Assembly (NCBI RefSeq): GCF_037975245.1
Contig: NC_092566.1
Span: forward strand, 13,015,001 to 13,079,000
Direction: 5' to 3'
Length of the DNA: 64,000 bases
Source: Apostichopus japonicus
Taxonomy: Eukaryota > Echinodermata > Holothuroidea > Aspidochirotida > Stichopodidae
This document shows, in pieces, positions 24,101 to 34,600 of the stretch. Position numbers and translations under genes: made by a program. Position 1 is the stretch's first letter. Each line of letters opens with the position of its first letter. The notes under the pieces were generated by a model that did not search any database, was not told the origin of the DNA, and worked only from the letters and a program-made list of their open reading frames with translations.

Positions 24101-24746
24101 GTATTAATCACACACAAAAGTAACAAAGTCAAATTATGTTTGAATGGACTCAATATTACCTGCAAGATCTCATTGTTCAGAAATTCAAACCATTACTAAA
24201 TGTAGTAACTGTTAAACAAAAGTGACTATTGGTTTTGCTGTGAACATTAAAGCATAAGCTGCCACTGTTCAACTCTTGAATGATTACTTACTGTTAAATT
24301 GTTTATCTATTTCTCTCAAGCTGGGTGATGAAGAGGGATTTACTAAAGCACCTGTAACTGGTTCCTATGACCCCTCTGCACCTCGACCTGGTCAGGTGGA
24401 TACTGACGACCTCCACATTGCTCTCATCCGCATCAGCCAATCAGACGAAGATATCAGTGCAACTACCAATCCTATGTCAACTTTCAAGGAGCCACTTGAT
24501 ACAGCAACAGAAGTAGAGAGTGTCACCCCTAAAGTACAGAATAACTATCTGAATATGGTTACCCCTGCCCCGTTCCGCCCCCCTATTGTACCAGACACCC
24601 AATTCGATTCGACTTTGAGCCAGGATTCTGAAGAGCAAGTTTTCCAGGGCAGCAGCTATGGGCCAGATTATGCGGAACTTCAGGCTGGGGCTTCCTCATT
24701 TGATGACTGGGATTCTGAAGATGAAGTGCACTCAACAGAACTATAG
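525..24746 (+). CDS. Large tip-link-type cadherin, 3' part of gene (18 exons, 5' end outside window)
   Basis: Exons: 525-728, 1969-2088, 2587-2715, 5538-5644, 5988-6100, 7216-7371, 9871-10001, 11894-12109, 12600-12850, 13201-13419, 14729-14821, 15635-15676, 18097-18138, 18668-18700, 19379-19415, 20120-20220, 21271-21613, 24321-24746. All introns are GT-AG, phases agree, and the total is 2763 nt (920 residues plus TAG). The ectodomain shows the calcium-binding linkers DENDNAPQF and DINDNPPSF, the LTIIAVDSGIPPLSS strand and the LDRE motif. It ends in a non-cadherin membrane-adjacent domain, a helix near residues 523-545 and a 375-residue tail ending STEL. Large cadherins with this layout (CDH23, PCDH15, CDHR2) link stereocilia or microvilli and bind harmonin-type PDZ scaffolds through the tail. 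I cannot decide which of these is the ortholog. The first exon seen starts mid-repeat, so the N-terminal part is missing. Introns are filled with minisatellites, several copying exon edges. Confidence 0.92.
729..1968 (+). other. Cadherin intron containing degenerate copies of a roughly 130-bp repeat
   Basis: Between about 1010 and 1290 two diverged copies carry the shared words 'aacatgatatctc', 'tatgtagat', 'ctattgtttt' and 'ggaggtcaagggtca'. The same words recur in the block at 10740-11620. No coding exon is apparent in the remainder. Confidence 0.5.
2829..5566 (+). repeat. 68-bp minisatellite carrying a repeated 3' splice site (39 exact periods)
   Basis: The word GTTAACC of the acceptor junction occurs at 2885 and last at 5537. 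That distance is 2652 nt, exactly 39 x 68, so no unit has gained or lost a base. Each unit consists of the last ~40 nt of the intron (ATTTTAGTGTTATTCTTCTTGCAG-type tract) plus the first ~28 nt of exon 5538-5644. The real exon is the final copy. Every decoy copy, read in the exon frame, gives LTIIAIDEYC and then stops at TAG within 17 codons. Variant units recur at fixed offsets (for example 4011 and 4963, 14 units apart; 3061 and 3741, 10 units apart), showing higher-order duplication. Confidence 0.97.
6160..6545 (+). mobile_element. tRNA-derived SINE in cadherin intron
   Basis: The head has an A box (GTGGTCAAGTGGTTAAGG) and a perfect B box (GGTTCGAGTCC) spaced as in tRNA genes. A conserved-looking body follows (GGCAAGGCACTTTACCTCC, CACCCAGGTGTATAAATGG), then an A-rich tail near 6510-6540. 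It lies between exons 5988-6100 and 7216-7371. The left flank is a short AT dinucleotide run. The central body resembles that of SINEs widespread in marine invertebrates; I cannot name the family with certainty. Confidence 0.85.
6546..7215 (+). other. Unique intron sequence, nothing recognised
   Basis: AT-rich intron between the SINE and the acceptor at 7215. No repeat or coding signal seen. Confidence 0.5.
7380..9592 (+). repeat. 15-bp minisatellite starting at a 5' splice site (about 147 units)
   Basis: The consensus unit AGGTAACATTAAGAG is phase-locked for over 2.2 kb with variants (AGGAAACATT, AGGTAGCATT, AGTTAACATT, GGAGAG). It begins within about 10 nt of the donor of exon 7216-7371. 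Each canonical unit contains GAGAG|GTAACA, a plausible but sub-optimal 5' splice site (no G at +5). Because 15 is divisible by 3, long open frames appear on both strands; they are artefacts of the period. Confidence 0.97.
10740..11620 (+). repeat. Degenerate tandem repeat of roughly 130-150 bp
   Basis: About six diverged copies share 'aacatgatatctcaa', 'aggaatcatg', 'atacttggtatgtagatg', 'ctattgtttttggtggaggtca' fragments and 'tgaggtcacc'. The block lies in the intron between exons 9871-10001 and 11894-12109. Related copies occur at 1010-1290. Nature unknown. Confidence 0.75.
11798..11821 (+). other. Possible 24-nt cassette microexon or relic of exon 11894-12109
   Basis: The sequence after TATCAACAG reads ITDLTKDK in phase 0 and is followed by GTGTGA. 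It resembles the first codons of the next exon (TTDLDTE) and would insert in frame. The donor is weak and there is no independent support. Confidence 0.25.
12110..12599 (+). other. Cadherin intron, nothing recognised
   Basis: AT-rich intron with normal donor and acceptor. No repeat or coding signal identified. Confidence 0.5.
12600..13419 (+). CDS. Membrane-adjacent domain and transmembrane helix exons of the cadherin
   Basis: Exons 12600-12850 and 13201-13419 encode about 110 residues that match no cadherin repeat: a strand IIISLNLSTS, a helix-like stretch EEQRGQLEAELSMLF, a strand DVLIFVLEDS, a helix RRQQLDDISVRL and a strand EILEIRK. This alternation is what the ferredoxin-like membrane-adjacent domain of CDH23, PCDH15 and relatives looks like; the assignment is by pattern, not alignment. 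The helix near residues 523-545 is followed by SWKK, giving a cytoplasmic C terminus by the positive-inside rule. Splice phase 2 joins both exons to their neighbours. Confidence 0.85.
13420..14728 (+). other. Cadherin intron with a short purine-rich tandem duplication
   Basis: Mostly unique sequence. At about 14405-14520 a roughly 58-bp purine-rich segment (GATGGATGGGGAGTAGGGTG, then GTTTCTTTGGAAGGGTGGTG) is present twice in tandem. No coding signal. Confidence 0.55.
14729..19415 (+). CDS. Five short cytoplasmic-tail exons, three of them symmetric microexons
   Basis: Exon 14729-14821 (93 nt) encodes the juxtamembrane tail starting RETEREENRIYLPMQY. It is followed by microexons 15635-15676 (42 nt, MRATEAIDGTARS), 18097-18138 (42 nt, SNPVFFEDNNSLH), 18668-18700 (33 nt, EATSQVEVYP) and 19379-19415 (37 nt, GAATHVKEKEVQ). 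The three microexons of 42, 42 and 33 nt all have phase-2 introns on both sides, so any combination can be skipped without changing frame. Each has a pyrimidine-rich acceptor and a GTAAGT-like donor. Only the continuous reading frame supports them as coding; expression data would settle isoforms. Confidence 0.82.
15677..16315 (+). repeat. 43-bp minisatellite seeded at the donor of a 42-nt microexon
   Basis: The real donor at 15677 (AGATCTGT|GTAAGTAG) is followed by two further copies of exon end plus donor: AGATCTAT|GTAAGTAG with GT at 15764, and AGATCTGG|GTAAGTAG with GT at 15814. After about 15850 the array settles into regular 43-bp units (CATCACATATTTAATCACTG plus a TGTGTGCACCACAGCTATGA part) up to about 16315, roughly 11 units. 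Confidence 0.92.
16316..17570 (+). other. Cadherin intron, no recognised feature
   Basis: Unique-looking sequence with scattered short open frames on both strands, none flanked by convincing splice sites in a compatible phase. Confidence 0.45.
17655..17881 (-). mobile_element. tRNA-derived SINE, reverse orientation
   Basis: On the - strand 17881-17816 forms a tRNA-like head. It starts GGAGTGTTAGCTCAGTGG (perfect A box TAGCTCAGTGG), has a B-box-like GAGTTCGAGTC, and closes with ACTCC pairing to the GGAGT start. The body continues to about 17655 and ends near GGAGGATCTAATA. The element is flanked by two diverged ~65-bp direct copies of host sequence (17572-17642 and 17881-17941), too long and too diverged to be a target-site duplication. 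Confidence 0.82.
19416..19966 (+). repeat. 26-bp minisatellite starting exactly at a 5' splice site
   Basis: The donor of exon 19379-19415 reads GTGCAG|GTAACTTGAGTGTG. The intron's first 26 nt are then repeated about 21 times as GTTAACTTGAGTGTGTGTAG plus TCTATG. The copies have GTTAAC in place of GTAAC, so they are poor donors. The array ends near 19966. Confidence 0.95.
20120..24746 (+). CDS. Distal cytoplasmic tail of the cadherin with C-terminal PDZ ligand
   Basis: Exon 20120-20220 encodes EYAIDFGPEDEEATAVAKSI and onward. Exon 21271-21613 is proline-rich (CPLPPPPDFSLP, KAPSPPLRDY, a candidate SH3 or EVH1 ligand). Exon 24321-24746 is acidic and Ser/Thr-rich and ends DSEDEVHSTEL. The last residues T-E-L fit a class I PDZ-binding motif. 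Tails of CDH23 and PCDH15 use such a motif to bind harmonin; binding here is inference. The stop is TAG at 24744-24746. The codons around it are repeated downstream in the 3' flank. Confidence 0.9.
20329..21232 (+). repeat. 29-bp minisatellite (about 31 units) in cadherin intron
   Basis: The unit is AACTGAGGTCTATAACACAT plus CAATGACAT, with G/C and A/G variants alternating (CTGAGG or CTCAGG; CAATG or CAGTG). It lies between exons 20120-20220 and 21271-21613 and stops about 40 nt before the acceptor. No similarity to the adjacent exon edges was seen. Confidence 0.95.
21897..22256 (+). repeat. Degenerate minisatellite of about 22-25 bp
   Basis: Copies of TCTATGGTAAAACTGTTTCC with many substitutions (GTTTCCTTTCTTTATGTTAA variants) fill this part of the last cadherin intron. 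Confidence 0.8.
22257..24320 (+). other. Remainder of last cadherin intron, nothing recognised
   Basis: About 2 kb of AT-rich sequence before the final coding exon. Short open frames exist on both strands but none has splice or similarity support. Confidence 0.45.
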
Positions 24747-24960
24747 GTTATCAGCAGTTAACAATGCACTCAGCAGAACTATAGGTCATCAGCAGTTAAC
24801 AATGCATGCAGTCAGAACTATAGGCTATCAGCAGTTAACAATGCACTCAACAGAATTATTGGTTATCAGCAGTTAACAATGCACTCAACAGAACTATTGG
24901 TTATCAGCAGTTAACAATGCATGCAGTCAGAACTATAGGTTATCAGCAGTTAACAATGTA
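24727..24960 (+). repeat. 38-40 bp array copying the cadherin stop-codon region into the 3' UTR
   Basis: The last coding nucleotides GCACTCAACAGAACTATAGG (encoding HSTEL then TAG) and the following TTATCAGCAGTTAACAAT are repeated six times, with ATGCAGTCAG variants in some units. Only the first copy is translated; the others lie after the stop. Confidence 0.93.
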
Positions 24961-25935
24961 GTTAGATCCTTATACATATTTTTTGTTAATGAACTGAACA
25001 TTTTTGTCACTTGCAGAAATTTGAGTAAGAATAAAAACCCAGCTGTTTAACATACTTTTTAAAAAGAATCATGAGAGTGCCTTCGGAGAATGTCAGATGC
25101 TGTGTGCAATATTTCGCCCTAAATTATAGAATTTGATGATTGAGTTAAGCACTTTAAAGTATAGATTCAACAGAAACAATTTGTTATTTATTATTGTGAA
25201 GGAGAAGAATGTAACTTCATCAATAGCTCACTGAAATGACAAAGTATTGTTAAATCATATCAATAAATATCGCCTTCGGAACACCATAAAACTGATTTTT
25301 CAGCCTACATGGAAGGCCTGTTTTGATCAGCAAAGAGAGATATAAATTCCTATCTGTTATCACTTCAGATATAAACATATTAATGTGACTGAACATGATA
25401 GGGTTATTAAACTTGATGTTTAACATATGAAACGCTTGTTGAAGAAAGTTAACCATTTATGTGATATCATAATCTGCATGTAAATGCTTTATATTTTTGA
25501 AAGGAAGTATCCATTTTATCATAGTCACTACAAAAGTATAGTTATTTCTATTTGCTTTGTGTTTTTACATCTATTTTGAATTTACATAAAGATATTGTTT
25601 TAGAACGATGGCAGATAACTTTTTAGTATAGAGAGGACACAAATTTATTTGTCTTGGTTGTTTACCATGTCATTTTATTAAGATAAAGTTTATTATTGCA
25701 TAATATCAGAAATCTTTCATCTTATAGTAGTGTGTACTTACAGGATAGACTGCACAGGGTATTTAAGTTGTTACCATAATATCTAGAGGCTGAAATGTGT
25801 TCATATTAACTATTTTAATTCTTCAAGCTCATCATTCTTTAAGGTTGTTAACAGTGTACACAAAAGGACACAAATGTTAGCTTAGACATTCTTTTCTGTT
25901 TATACATCCAATAAATGCAAATTTAGGGTATAGAT
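24747..25935 (+). other. Probable 3' UTR of the cadherin gene
   Basis: AT-rich sequence after the stop codon without coding potential. It opens with the 38-40 bp array listed separately. AATAAA hexamers occur near 25030, 25256, 25911 and 25985; I cannot tell which is used. Confidence 0.45.
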
Positions 25936-28009
25936 TAAATATATGTAAATAGTTACTTTACTTTTATACCAATATTTCTTAAAGAATAAATTGTTCTCAC
26001 AGCGATATTTTTCTCCACGTCCAGAGTTGATCTCATACCGTGACTGTGTTTACTTCTTCTTCTTCTTTAAATTAATGTTAAATCAATGAAAATTCACAAT
26101 ATTTACACTTTTTTTTCATTTTTCCATTAAAATTAGCATAATCAAGTTTTCTCTTAAAGAGGTGATTGATTAGTCATATCCGACTCTCTATGTTATTTGG
26201 GATATATTAAGTTATTCCTTTACTAGTCTGGTAGATAATTCATCACTTAATAATTTAATCACAAAGTTATTTGCAAATAATTGTTTTATTTCTGATTCAA
26301 TGGATTTTAGATCATATTTTTCGGTGACCATTAAAGGTATGTTGTGTAAAGTTCCAAAGCACTACACACGTGAAAACATAAGGATGTTGTCTTACTCTGA
26401 AGAGAAAGGTACATAAATGATATATCATGATTTAAGTTAAAGAGATATTTAGTGTTTTGGTTTATACATACCACATTGTCTTGTACCAGGAACACTGTAA
26501 CCAGATAATTGGAAATTATATGTTGATGTTAGTCCATACTCAAGAGATTGTCTTTAATAATGGTTTACGAAACATTAAACCATTTCAGGAAAAATGGTCT
26601 TGTGCAATTTACCTTTGTGCAATTTTCATTATTTTATATTCAACTTCAATATTGTCCAACATTATGCAAACAAAATTAAGAAACTTGTAAGTGTTGAAAA
26701 GTTATTTATATTTACTAGTAATTTGTACCACCAGGACAACAGATGTGCCTTATGAAATGTTATATTGGGAAGAAATTTAATCCAGGGCAAGGTTATGGTA
26801 CCAGCCATATAATATAGAGTAACAGAGACACTTAAAGAAGATTCATAAACAGCGTAAATGCAGCTCATTTAAAAGTTACTTGTTGTATATTAATATCAGA
26901 ATCGTGGCACCGGTACTTATATGGTTTTACGTTGCTTTAGACAGATTTATAGGTTTTAGGTTTGGTAGTAATGCTGACATAAATAAACTAAGTATTTCTG
27001 GTCATTGCAAGATTTCAGAAATATGTTAGGAAGATTATGAGAGAGTTTACAGACCAACAATGAATAAAGGTGAGTGCACAAAATAGCTTTCATACTTGCC
27101 ACTTACAACGAGATGTAGTAGAGGTCAGGACTTTTCATTATCCATGGCAACTCAAAAAATATTATATCCAAATCAGGAATAAACACAGAATAGATTGAAG
27201 AAGGTTAGAAATATGAAAGGTTTGAAAGATTTTCTGTTACAAGGTCTTTCCTGTGAGTAGTATCTTTATAGTTTTTCTATTTATTATGTATTTATGTAAC
27301 AAGCAAAGGCCTTAAATGTAATCATAAGGAGGACAAAATAGTAGCTGAATGATTTCCTCATACTCTTAAATTTCATAGGTCTTTCCTTTGAAGAAAAGAA
27401 AATGTTGCTACCCATTTGTTGGGACGGTAGGGGTTCATGTTGAGAACTCAAGTGTTTCAACTCCATTCTCTTTCTAAGTAATTGTGTTAATATAGACAAC
27501 ATATATTGATCTGCTGAAAACACTCAGAAATACTAAGAATGTGCAATAGACAGAAATCAGTTTTATTCTCATTGATCATTTATTTATTTCATAAATCCAT
27601 ATTATGTTGTTCTCTTTAAATACTTCTGTCTTACTTTTGTAGATTAAAGATGCTTTCATTGTTCGATAAACTATTTTAACTAAATTATGGAAATTTATAT
27701 CTTTTCTTATGTCCTTATTTCGTTTTGTTTCAGTTGTTATGGCTGGCATTTTTTATAAATATACTATTTATGACCCTGTTACCCCTCAACTCTTACCCCT
27801 TAGTCATTGCTCCATCTTTTTTTCAAGCTCATAGATTGCAATAAAGAAGACATGTATGCATCCAACATATTGTTCAAGTAATTCCTCAATTCAATACAAT
27901 TAGCTGTCCGCATCCCTCTCAACAAATTTAAAGACCCAGCTGCAGCGAAACAATAGAATGTATACAAAAAGAAAATAGCAGTTATAGCATTCAATAGCCA
28001 ACAGCAGCG
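25936..28009. other. Intergenic region between cadherin and GRHPR 3' ends
   Basis: AT-rich sequence lying between two convergent genes. It may contain the end of either 3' UTR. No coding exon, RNA gene or mobile element recognised. Confidence 0.4.
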
Positions 28010-28432
28010 ATGAAAAGGATTGATCAACATCAGCAATGGAAGGATGTACCAACTGTTGATCAACAGTTAAAGGATGGACCAACTGTTGATCAACAGCAGC
28101 AATTAAAGGATAGACCAACTGTTGATCAACAGCAGCAATTAAAGGATAGATCAACTGTTGATCAACAGCAGCAATTAAAGGATAGACCAACAGTTGATCA
28201 ACAGCAGTAATGGAAGGATGGACCAACTGTTGATCAACAGCAGCAATGGACCAACTGTTGATCAACAGCAGCAATTAAAGGATGGATTAATTGTTGATCA
28301 ACAGCAGCAATGGAAGGATAGACCAACTGTTAATCAACAGCAGCAATGGACCAACTATTGATCAACAGAAGCAATGGACCAACTATTGATCAACAGCAAT
28401 GGAAGGATGGACCAACTGTTGATGAATAGCAG
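28010..28432. repeat. 36-bp minisatellite with palindromic core GTTGATCAAC
   Basis: About eleven partly degenerate copies of AAAGGATAGACCAACTGTTG plus ATCAACAGCAGCAATT. The core GTTGATCAAC is a perfect 10-bp palindrome. The period is divisible by three, which produces a spurious TVDQQQQLKDR open frame. Confidence 0.9.
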
Positions 28433-28535
28433 TGGAAATCACAGATGATACTACATAATCTGGAATAATAAACTTCATTAAGAGCCAAAATTATTGCAAT
28501 AAATAGTTTTCATATTTGTTCTGCTCTCATAGTTC

Positions 28536-28645
28536 TCATGATACTTCAACTTGAGCTATCAAAGGTTGGTTATTTAGCCCGGCTAAAAGATCATGATACT
28601 TCAACTTGAGCTACCAAAGGTTGGTTATTTAGACCGGCTAAAAGA
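28536..28645 (-). repeat. Tandem duplication of the last 55 bp of the GRHPR coding region
   Basis: 28536-28590 is a near-identical copy of 28591-28645, which encodes the last 17-18 residues and the TGA stop of GRHPR. The extra copy lies downstream of the stop on the - strand and is not translated. Confidence 0.93.
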
Positions 28646-31600
28646 TTATTTGCTGCTAAAACTGCCATTGATGTCCTTGTTTCCACTGTAGCACTCCCGA
28701 CATGAGGTAAGACAACTGAAGGGTAAATGAGAAAACTTGCATTTAGTTTTGCTCTTCAAACTAAAGACAATATTAAGCTAACGACTACAGGTGTCATAAG
28801 CTGGTAAGGCTAGGTCCGGCCTGCATTCCACTTAAGAATCCCCTGACAGATGTGTTGATCATAAACTGGTATTTAAAGCTAGGTCCAGTTTATGATCAAC
28901 ACATTTGTCAGGAGATTCTTTAATGCAATGCAGGCTAGACCTAGCTTTACCAGTTAATGATCAACACATCTGTCAGGCGATTCTAAAGTGCAATGCAGGC
29001 TAGACCTAGCCTAACCAGTTAATGATCATGACACCTGTGGGTGTGAGGTTAGAGTTAGCATCAGTTTGAGGAGCAACAGACTCTAAGGTGCCAAACATTT
29101 CGTTAATGAGAGAACAATCAAAATACTCATGCTACATTTCATTACATTGCAGTAGATGCTATGTCAGAAAATCACCCAGATGTATTAAAGGCAATCAGTA
29201 TTTATCAGTATCAGAGCTAAACAAAGTGAAAACATTTTGAATAAACGTTTCTCACCATCCAACTATTCGGGAGTGTTTAAAGACATATATCACAATCAAA
29301 TGGGAACCTGGATTGAAAGTATTAGTAAACTGCTTAAGTGAGTTTAATCATGGGTGACCTTTACGACATTTCTGTTACTGACTTTGTGTCAAGTCTCATT
29401 TCAGTCTCTGGTTGTGGTGGCTTTGCTAGCCAGGGGTCATTTGTTAACATGGGGTGTGTAGGTGTGGTGGCATTGCTAGCCAGGGGTCATTTGTTAACAT
29501 GGGGTGTGTAGGTGTGGTGGCATTGCTAGCCAGGGGTCATTTGTTAACATGGGGTGTGTAGGTGTGGTGGCATTGCTAGCCAGGGGTCATTTGTTAACAT
29601 GGGGTGTGTAGGTGTGGTGGCATTGCTAGCCAGGGGTCATTTGTTAACATGGGGTGTGTAGGTGTGGTGGCATTGCTAGCCAGGGGTCATTTGTTAACAT
29701 GGGGTGTGTAGGTGTGGTGGCATTGCTAGCCAGGGGTCATTTGTTAACATGGGGTGTGTAGGTGTGGTGGCATTGCTAGCCAGGGGTCATTTGTTAACAT
29801 GGGATGTGTAGGTGTGGTGGCATTGCTAGCCAGGGGTCATTTGTTAACATGGGTTGTGTAGGTGTGGTGGCATTGCTAGCCAGGGGTCATTTGCTAACAT
29901 GGGGTGTGTAGGTGTGGTGGCATTGCTAGCCAGGGGTCATTTGTTAACATGGGGTGTGTAGGTGTGGTGGCATTGCTAGCCAGGGGTCAATTGTTAACAT
30001 GGGGTGTGTAGGTGTGGTGGCATTGCTAGCCAGGGGTCATTTGTTAACATGGGGTGTGTAGGTGTGTTGGCATTACTAGCCAGGGGTCATTTGTTAACAT
30101 TGGGTGTTTAGTCAGGTATGTAGCCCATCAAGCTTATTGAGTATCATATATTAAATGGCTATTAAGTTTACTTTTCCCGTTTTTTGGCCGTCCCCTTTTC
30201 GTCCCTGATAATGATGTGGCCTCCTGCACCCTACCCCTCTCTGGCTATGCCAATGTGTGTAGTACTTACCACAATTTGATAAAGTCAGCAGAGGATGGTC
30301 TGTCGGCAATGGTTCTGGTGTTGTAACATCGAGACCAGCTGCAGCTATTTCTCCATCGATGAGAGCAGAGTACAAGTCATCTTGCTTGATAACATCTCCT
30401 CTACAAAACAAAACAAAAACCGCTGATGGTGGTTGTATTCCAAAATGCTGAAACTGTTTTCATATTATTCAATTATCATCATGATTTATAAAAAAAACAC
30501 AATGCTGTTTTTTCCCAACTCAGGATATACAATAGCATATTTATTGACTTCTTTCTCCCAAAAAAAATAAAGAAAATTGTACTCCTACCCAGGGTTACCA
30601 TATTTTAGCTGAAAAAAAGAAGGACAACTTGGTTGAGGGGCTAAGTTGAGAGGTTCTCCTCCTCTGTCTAAGACAAATGATTTTGAAGGGAAACAGACGT
30701 AAAAATATCAACCAGATTTGAAGTTAAATATGTAATGTAAAATCAGACCAGTTGTATGATTATTACTATTCACAATAGAGCCACATCACTATTGAGAAAA
30801 TCATTTACTCTATTTTCACTTTCACTTTATCGTCAGAAATACCTAACTTCCAAACATTCTTGATTAAATTTGTAAATCCAATGGAACACTAACTAAGGAA
30901 GATAGTAAACAGGAGGATATGTCTTTGGGAAATCTGGATGCAAGTTACAGACAGGAAGTCCCCTTTTCAATTAAAAGTATTTATTAATACAACCTTAAGA
31001 GCAGACCTAATTTATAGCCTAAATTTTATAGTCTAAAATTTTAAGTTTTCCTATGGGAGGACCCCAAATTACCTTCATGGGAGTCTGCTTCAATGATCCG
31101 ATGGCCACACCCCCTCCTTTAAATCCCTGGATGACCACACTCTTCCTTTAAAACCCTGGATGACCACATCACCTCCTTTTTTAATATCTAATCTATTTGT
31201 GTGTATTGTGAGTTGGTGATTTATAAGAAATATCACAAGTTAACAGTGAATAAAAACAAGGTGAACTTATACAGAACACCAGTCCATATTGTTCAAACAA
31301 ACTTACCGACTTGTGTTAATTAAAATAGCAGATTTCTTCATCATCTTAAAGGTCTGAGCGTTAAATATATGTCTTGTCTCGTTCGTCAGAGCACAGGAAA
31401 CAATTAAAAAATCAGATTCCTTTAAGAGTTTGTCAAATGACACTGCAGGAGAAGAAAGAACAAATAATTGAAACACTATATTGTTAATACCACACAAAAT
31501 GTCAAATTGGTATATGCCTTGTAAAAACTTGGAGAACATAAAATATGGACATATTGATAGAGTTTTCACTTTGAGGGAAAAGTTATCAACAATTTATGCA

Positions 31601-34600
31601 AAAACTACCCAACAAAGAAAAGCCAAACACTGAGAAATTGATAGTATGACATCACTAGAATAACAAATTCAACTTCACTGCAACCTAAGCATAGGTCAAG
31701 TCTCTAAAGTACTTTATTTCCATCATACTTTATTTCCATCACCTGGGGAATTTACACTACTATTACAGATAAAACAGAATTTACACTACTATTACAGATA
31801 AATGTCTACGCAATAAGGTGTTGGTGCAACAGTGCAAATAAAGACATATCAGCTTTCAGGGCTAGGTTCACAAAACTTGTCAAAATAAAAAAAAATGTGG
31901 ATTTTGTGGTCTTACTTTTTGAACATAACTACCAAAGAAGCTGTATTTGGAATTAATAAAGAAGCAATAGTTTATGGAAACTAAAACTCCAGAACAATTG
32001 CCAAAAGGTAGTAAGTGAATTAAAGAAAAATATTATTACACTTCTCTCATGTGTTATGTATTATTACACTTGTTTCATGTGAAATGTATTATTACACTTG
32101 TTTCATGTGTAATGTAATATTGCACTGTATTATAACACTTGTTTCATGTGTAATGTATTATTACACTTGTTCCATGTGTAATGTATTATTACATTTGTTA
32201 CAATGTGTAATGTATTATAACACTTGTTCCATATGTTATGTATTATTACACTTGTTTCATGTGTAATGTATTATTACACTTGTTTCATGTGTAATGTATT
32301 ATTACACTTGTTTCATGTGTAATGTATTATTACACTTGTTCCATGTGTAATGTATTATAACACTTGTTTCATGTGTAATGTATTATTACACTTGTTTCAT
32401 GTGTAATGTATTATTACACTTGTTTCATGTGTAATGTATTATTACACTTGTTTCATGTGTAATGTATTATTACACTTGTTCCATGTGTAATGTATTATAA
32501 CACTTGTTTCATGTGTAATGTATTATTACACTTGTTTCATGTGTAATGTATTATTACACTTGTTTCACGTGTTATGTATTATTACACTTGTTCCATGTGT
32601 AATGTATTATAACACTTGTTTCATGTGTAATGTAATATTGCACTTGTTTCATGTGTAATGTATTATTACATTTGTTACATGTGTAATGTATTATAACACT
32701 TGTTTCATGTGTAATGTATTATTGCACTTGTTTCATGTGTAATGTATTATAACACTTGTTACATGTGTAATGTATTATTACACTTGTTTCATGTGTAATG
32801 TATTATAACACTTGTAACATGTGTAATGTATTATTACACTTGTTCCATGTGTAATGTATTATAACACTTGTTTCATGTGTAATGTAATATTGCACTTGTT
32901 TCATGTGTAATGTATTATAACACTTGTTTCATGTGTAATGTATTATTACATTTGTTACATGTGTAATGTATTATAACACTTGTTTCATGTGTAATGTATT
33001 ATTGCACTTGTTTCATGTGTAATGTATTATAACACTTGTTACATGTGTAATGTATTATTACACTTGTTTCATGTGTAATGTATTATAACACTTGTTACAT
33101 GTGTAATGTCTTATTACATTTGTTTCATGTGTAATGTATTATAACACTTGTTTCATGTGTAATGTATTATTACACTTGTTTCATGTGTAATGTATTATAA
33201 CACTTGTTTCATGTTTAATGTATTATTACACTTGTTTCATGTGTAATGTATTATTACACTTGTTTCATGTGTAATGTATTATTACACTTGTTTCATGTGT
33301 AATGTATTATTACACTTGTTTCATGTGTAATGTATTATTACACTTGTTTCATGTGTAATGTATTATTACACTTGTTCCATGTGCAATGTATTATTACATT
33401 TGTTACATTTGTAATGTATTATTACACTTGTTTCATGTGTAATGTATTATTACACTTGTTTCATGTGTAATGTATTATAACACTTGTTTCATGTGTAATG
33501 TATTATAACACTTGTTACATGTGTAATGTATTATTACACTTGTTTCATGTGTAATGTATTATAACACTTGTTACATGTGTAATGTATTATAACACTTGTT
33601 TCATGTGTAATGTATTATTACACTTGTTTCATGTTAATGTATTCTTACACTTTTTTCATGTGTAATGTATTATTACACTTGTTTCATGTGTAATGTATTA
33701 TTACACTTGTTTCATGTGTAATGTATTATTACACTTGTTTCATGTGTAATGTATTATTACACTTGTTTCATGTGTAATGTATTATAACCAAGGGCGTAGG
33801 AACCGGGGGGCTGGGGGGGCGCCAGCCCTCCCAGTGAAAAATGTGGAGGGGCGGAAGTATCATTCCGCCCCCCCGCTTCGCAAGTCAGAAAACCCCTTTT
33901 TCATTTCCAAATGAGAAAAAAAATCTCATTTGGAGCACCAAATTGCATCTAAGGCCAGGTGAAAATGCAAAATTATATACAAAATGGAGTGGGTGGGTTG
34001 AAGTGTGCTATATTGCACCAAATTGCATCTGAGGCCACCTGGAAATGCAAAAAAAATCAAAAGGGGAGGGGGACACCCCCTCCCCTTAGATCCCTCCCCC
34101 AGGCCGGCCATCAGTCTTCAGCCCCCCCACTCAAAAGTACCTTCCTACGCCACTGATTATAACACTTGTTTCATGTGTAATGTATTATTACACTTGTTTC
34201 ATGTTTAATGTATTATTACACTTGTTTCATGTGTAATGTATTATTACACTTGTTCCATATGTTATGTATTATTACACTTGTTCCATGTGTAATGTATTAT
34301 TACACTTGTTTCATGTTTAATGTATTATTACACTTGTTCCATGTGTAATGTATTATTACACTTGTTTCATGTGTAATGTATTATAACACTTGTTTCATGT
34401 GTTATGTATTATTACACTTGTTCCATGTGTAATGTATTATAACACTTGTTCCATGTGTACTGTATTATTACATTTGTTACATGTGTAATGTATTATTACA
34501 CTTGTTTCATGTGTAATGTATTATTACACTTGTTTCAAGTGTAATGTATTATTACACTTGTTTCATGTGTAATGTATTATAACACTTGTTTCACGTGTAA

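Noticed and set aside
28010-28274. Gln-rich repeat open frames
   Set aside because: Explained by the 36-bp minisatellite period; no start context, splice site or domain.
30181-30250. Another hAT end near GRHPR exon 7 (CTCTGGCTATGCCAATG)
   Set aside because: Only one terminus visible and no target duplication, so not called as an element.
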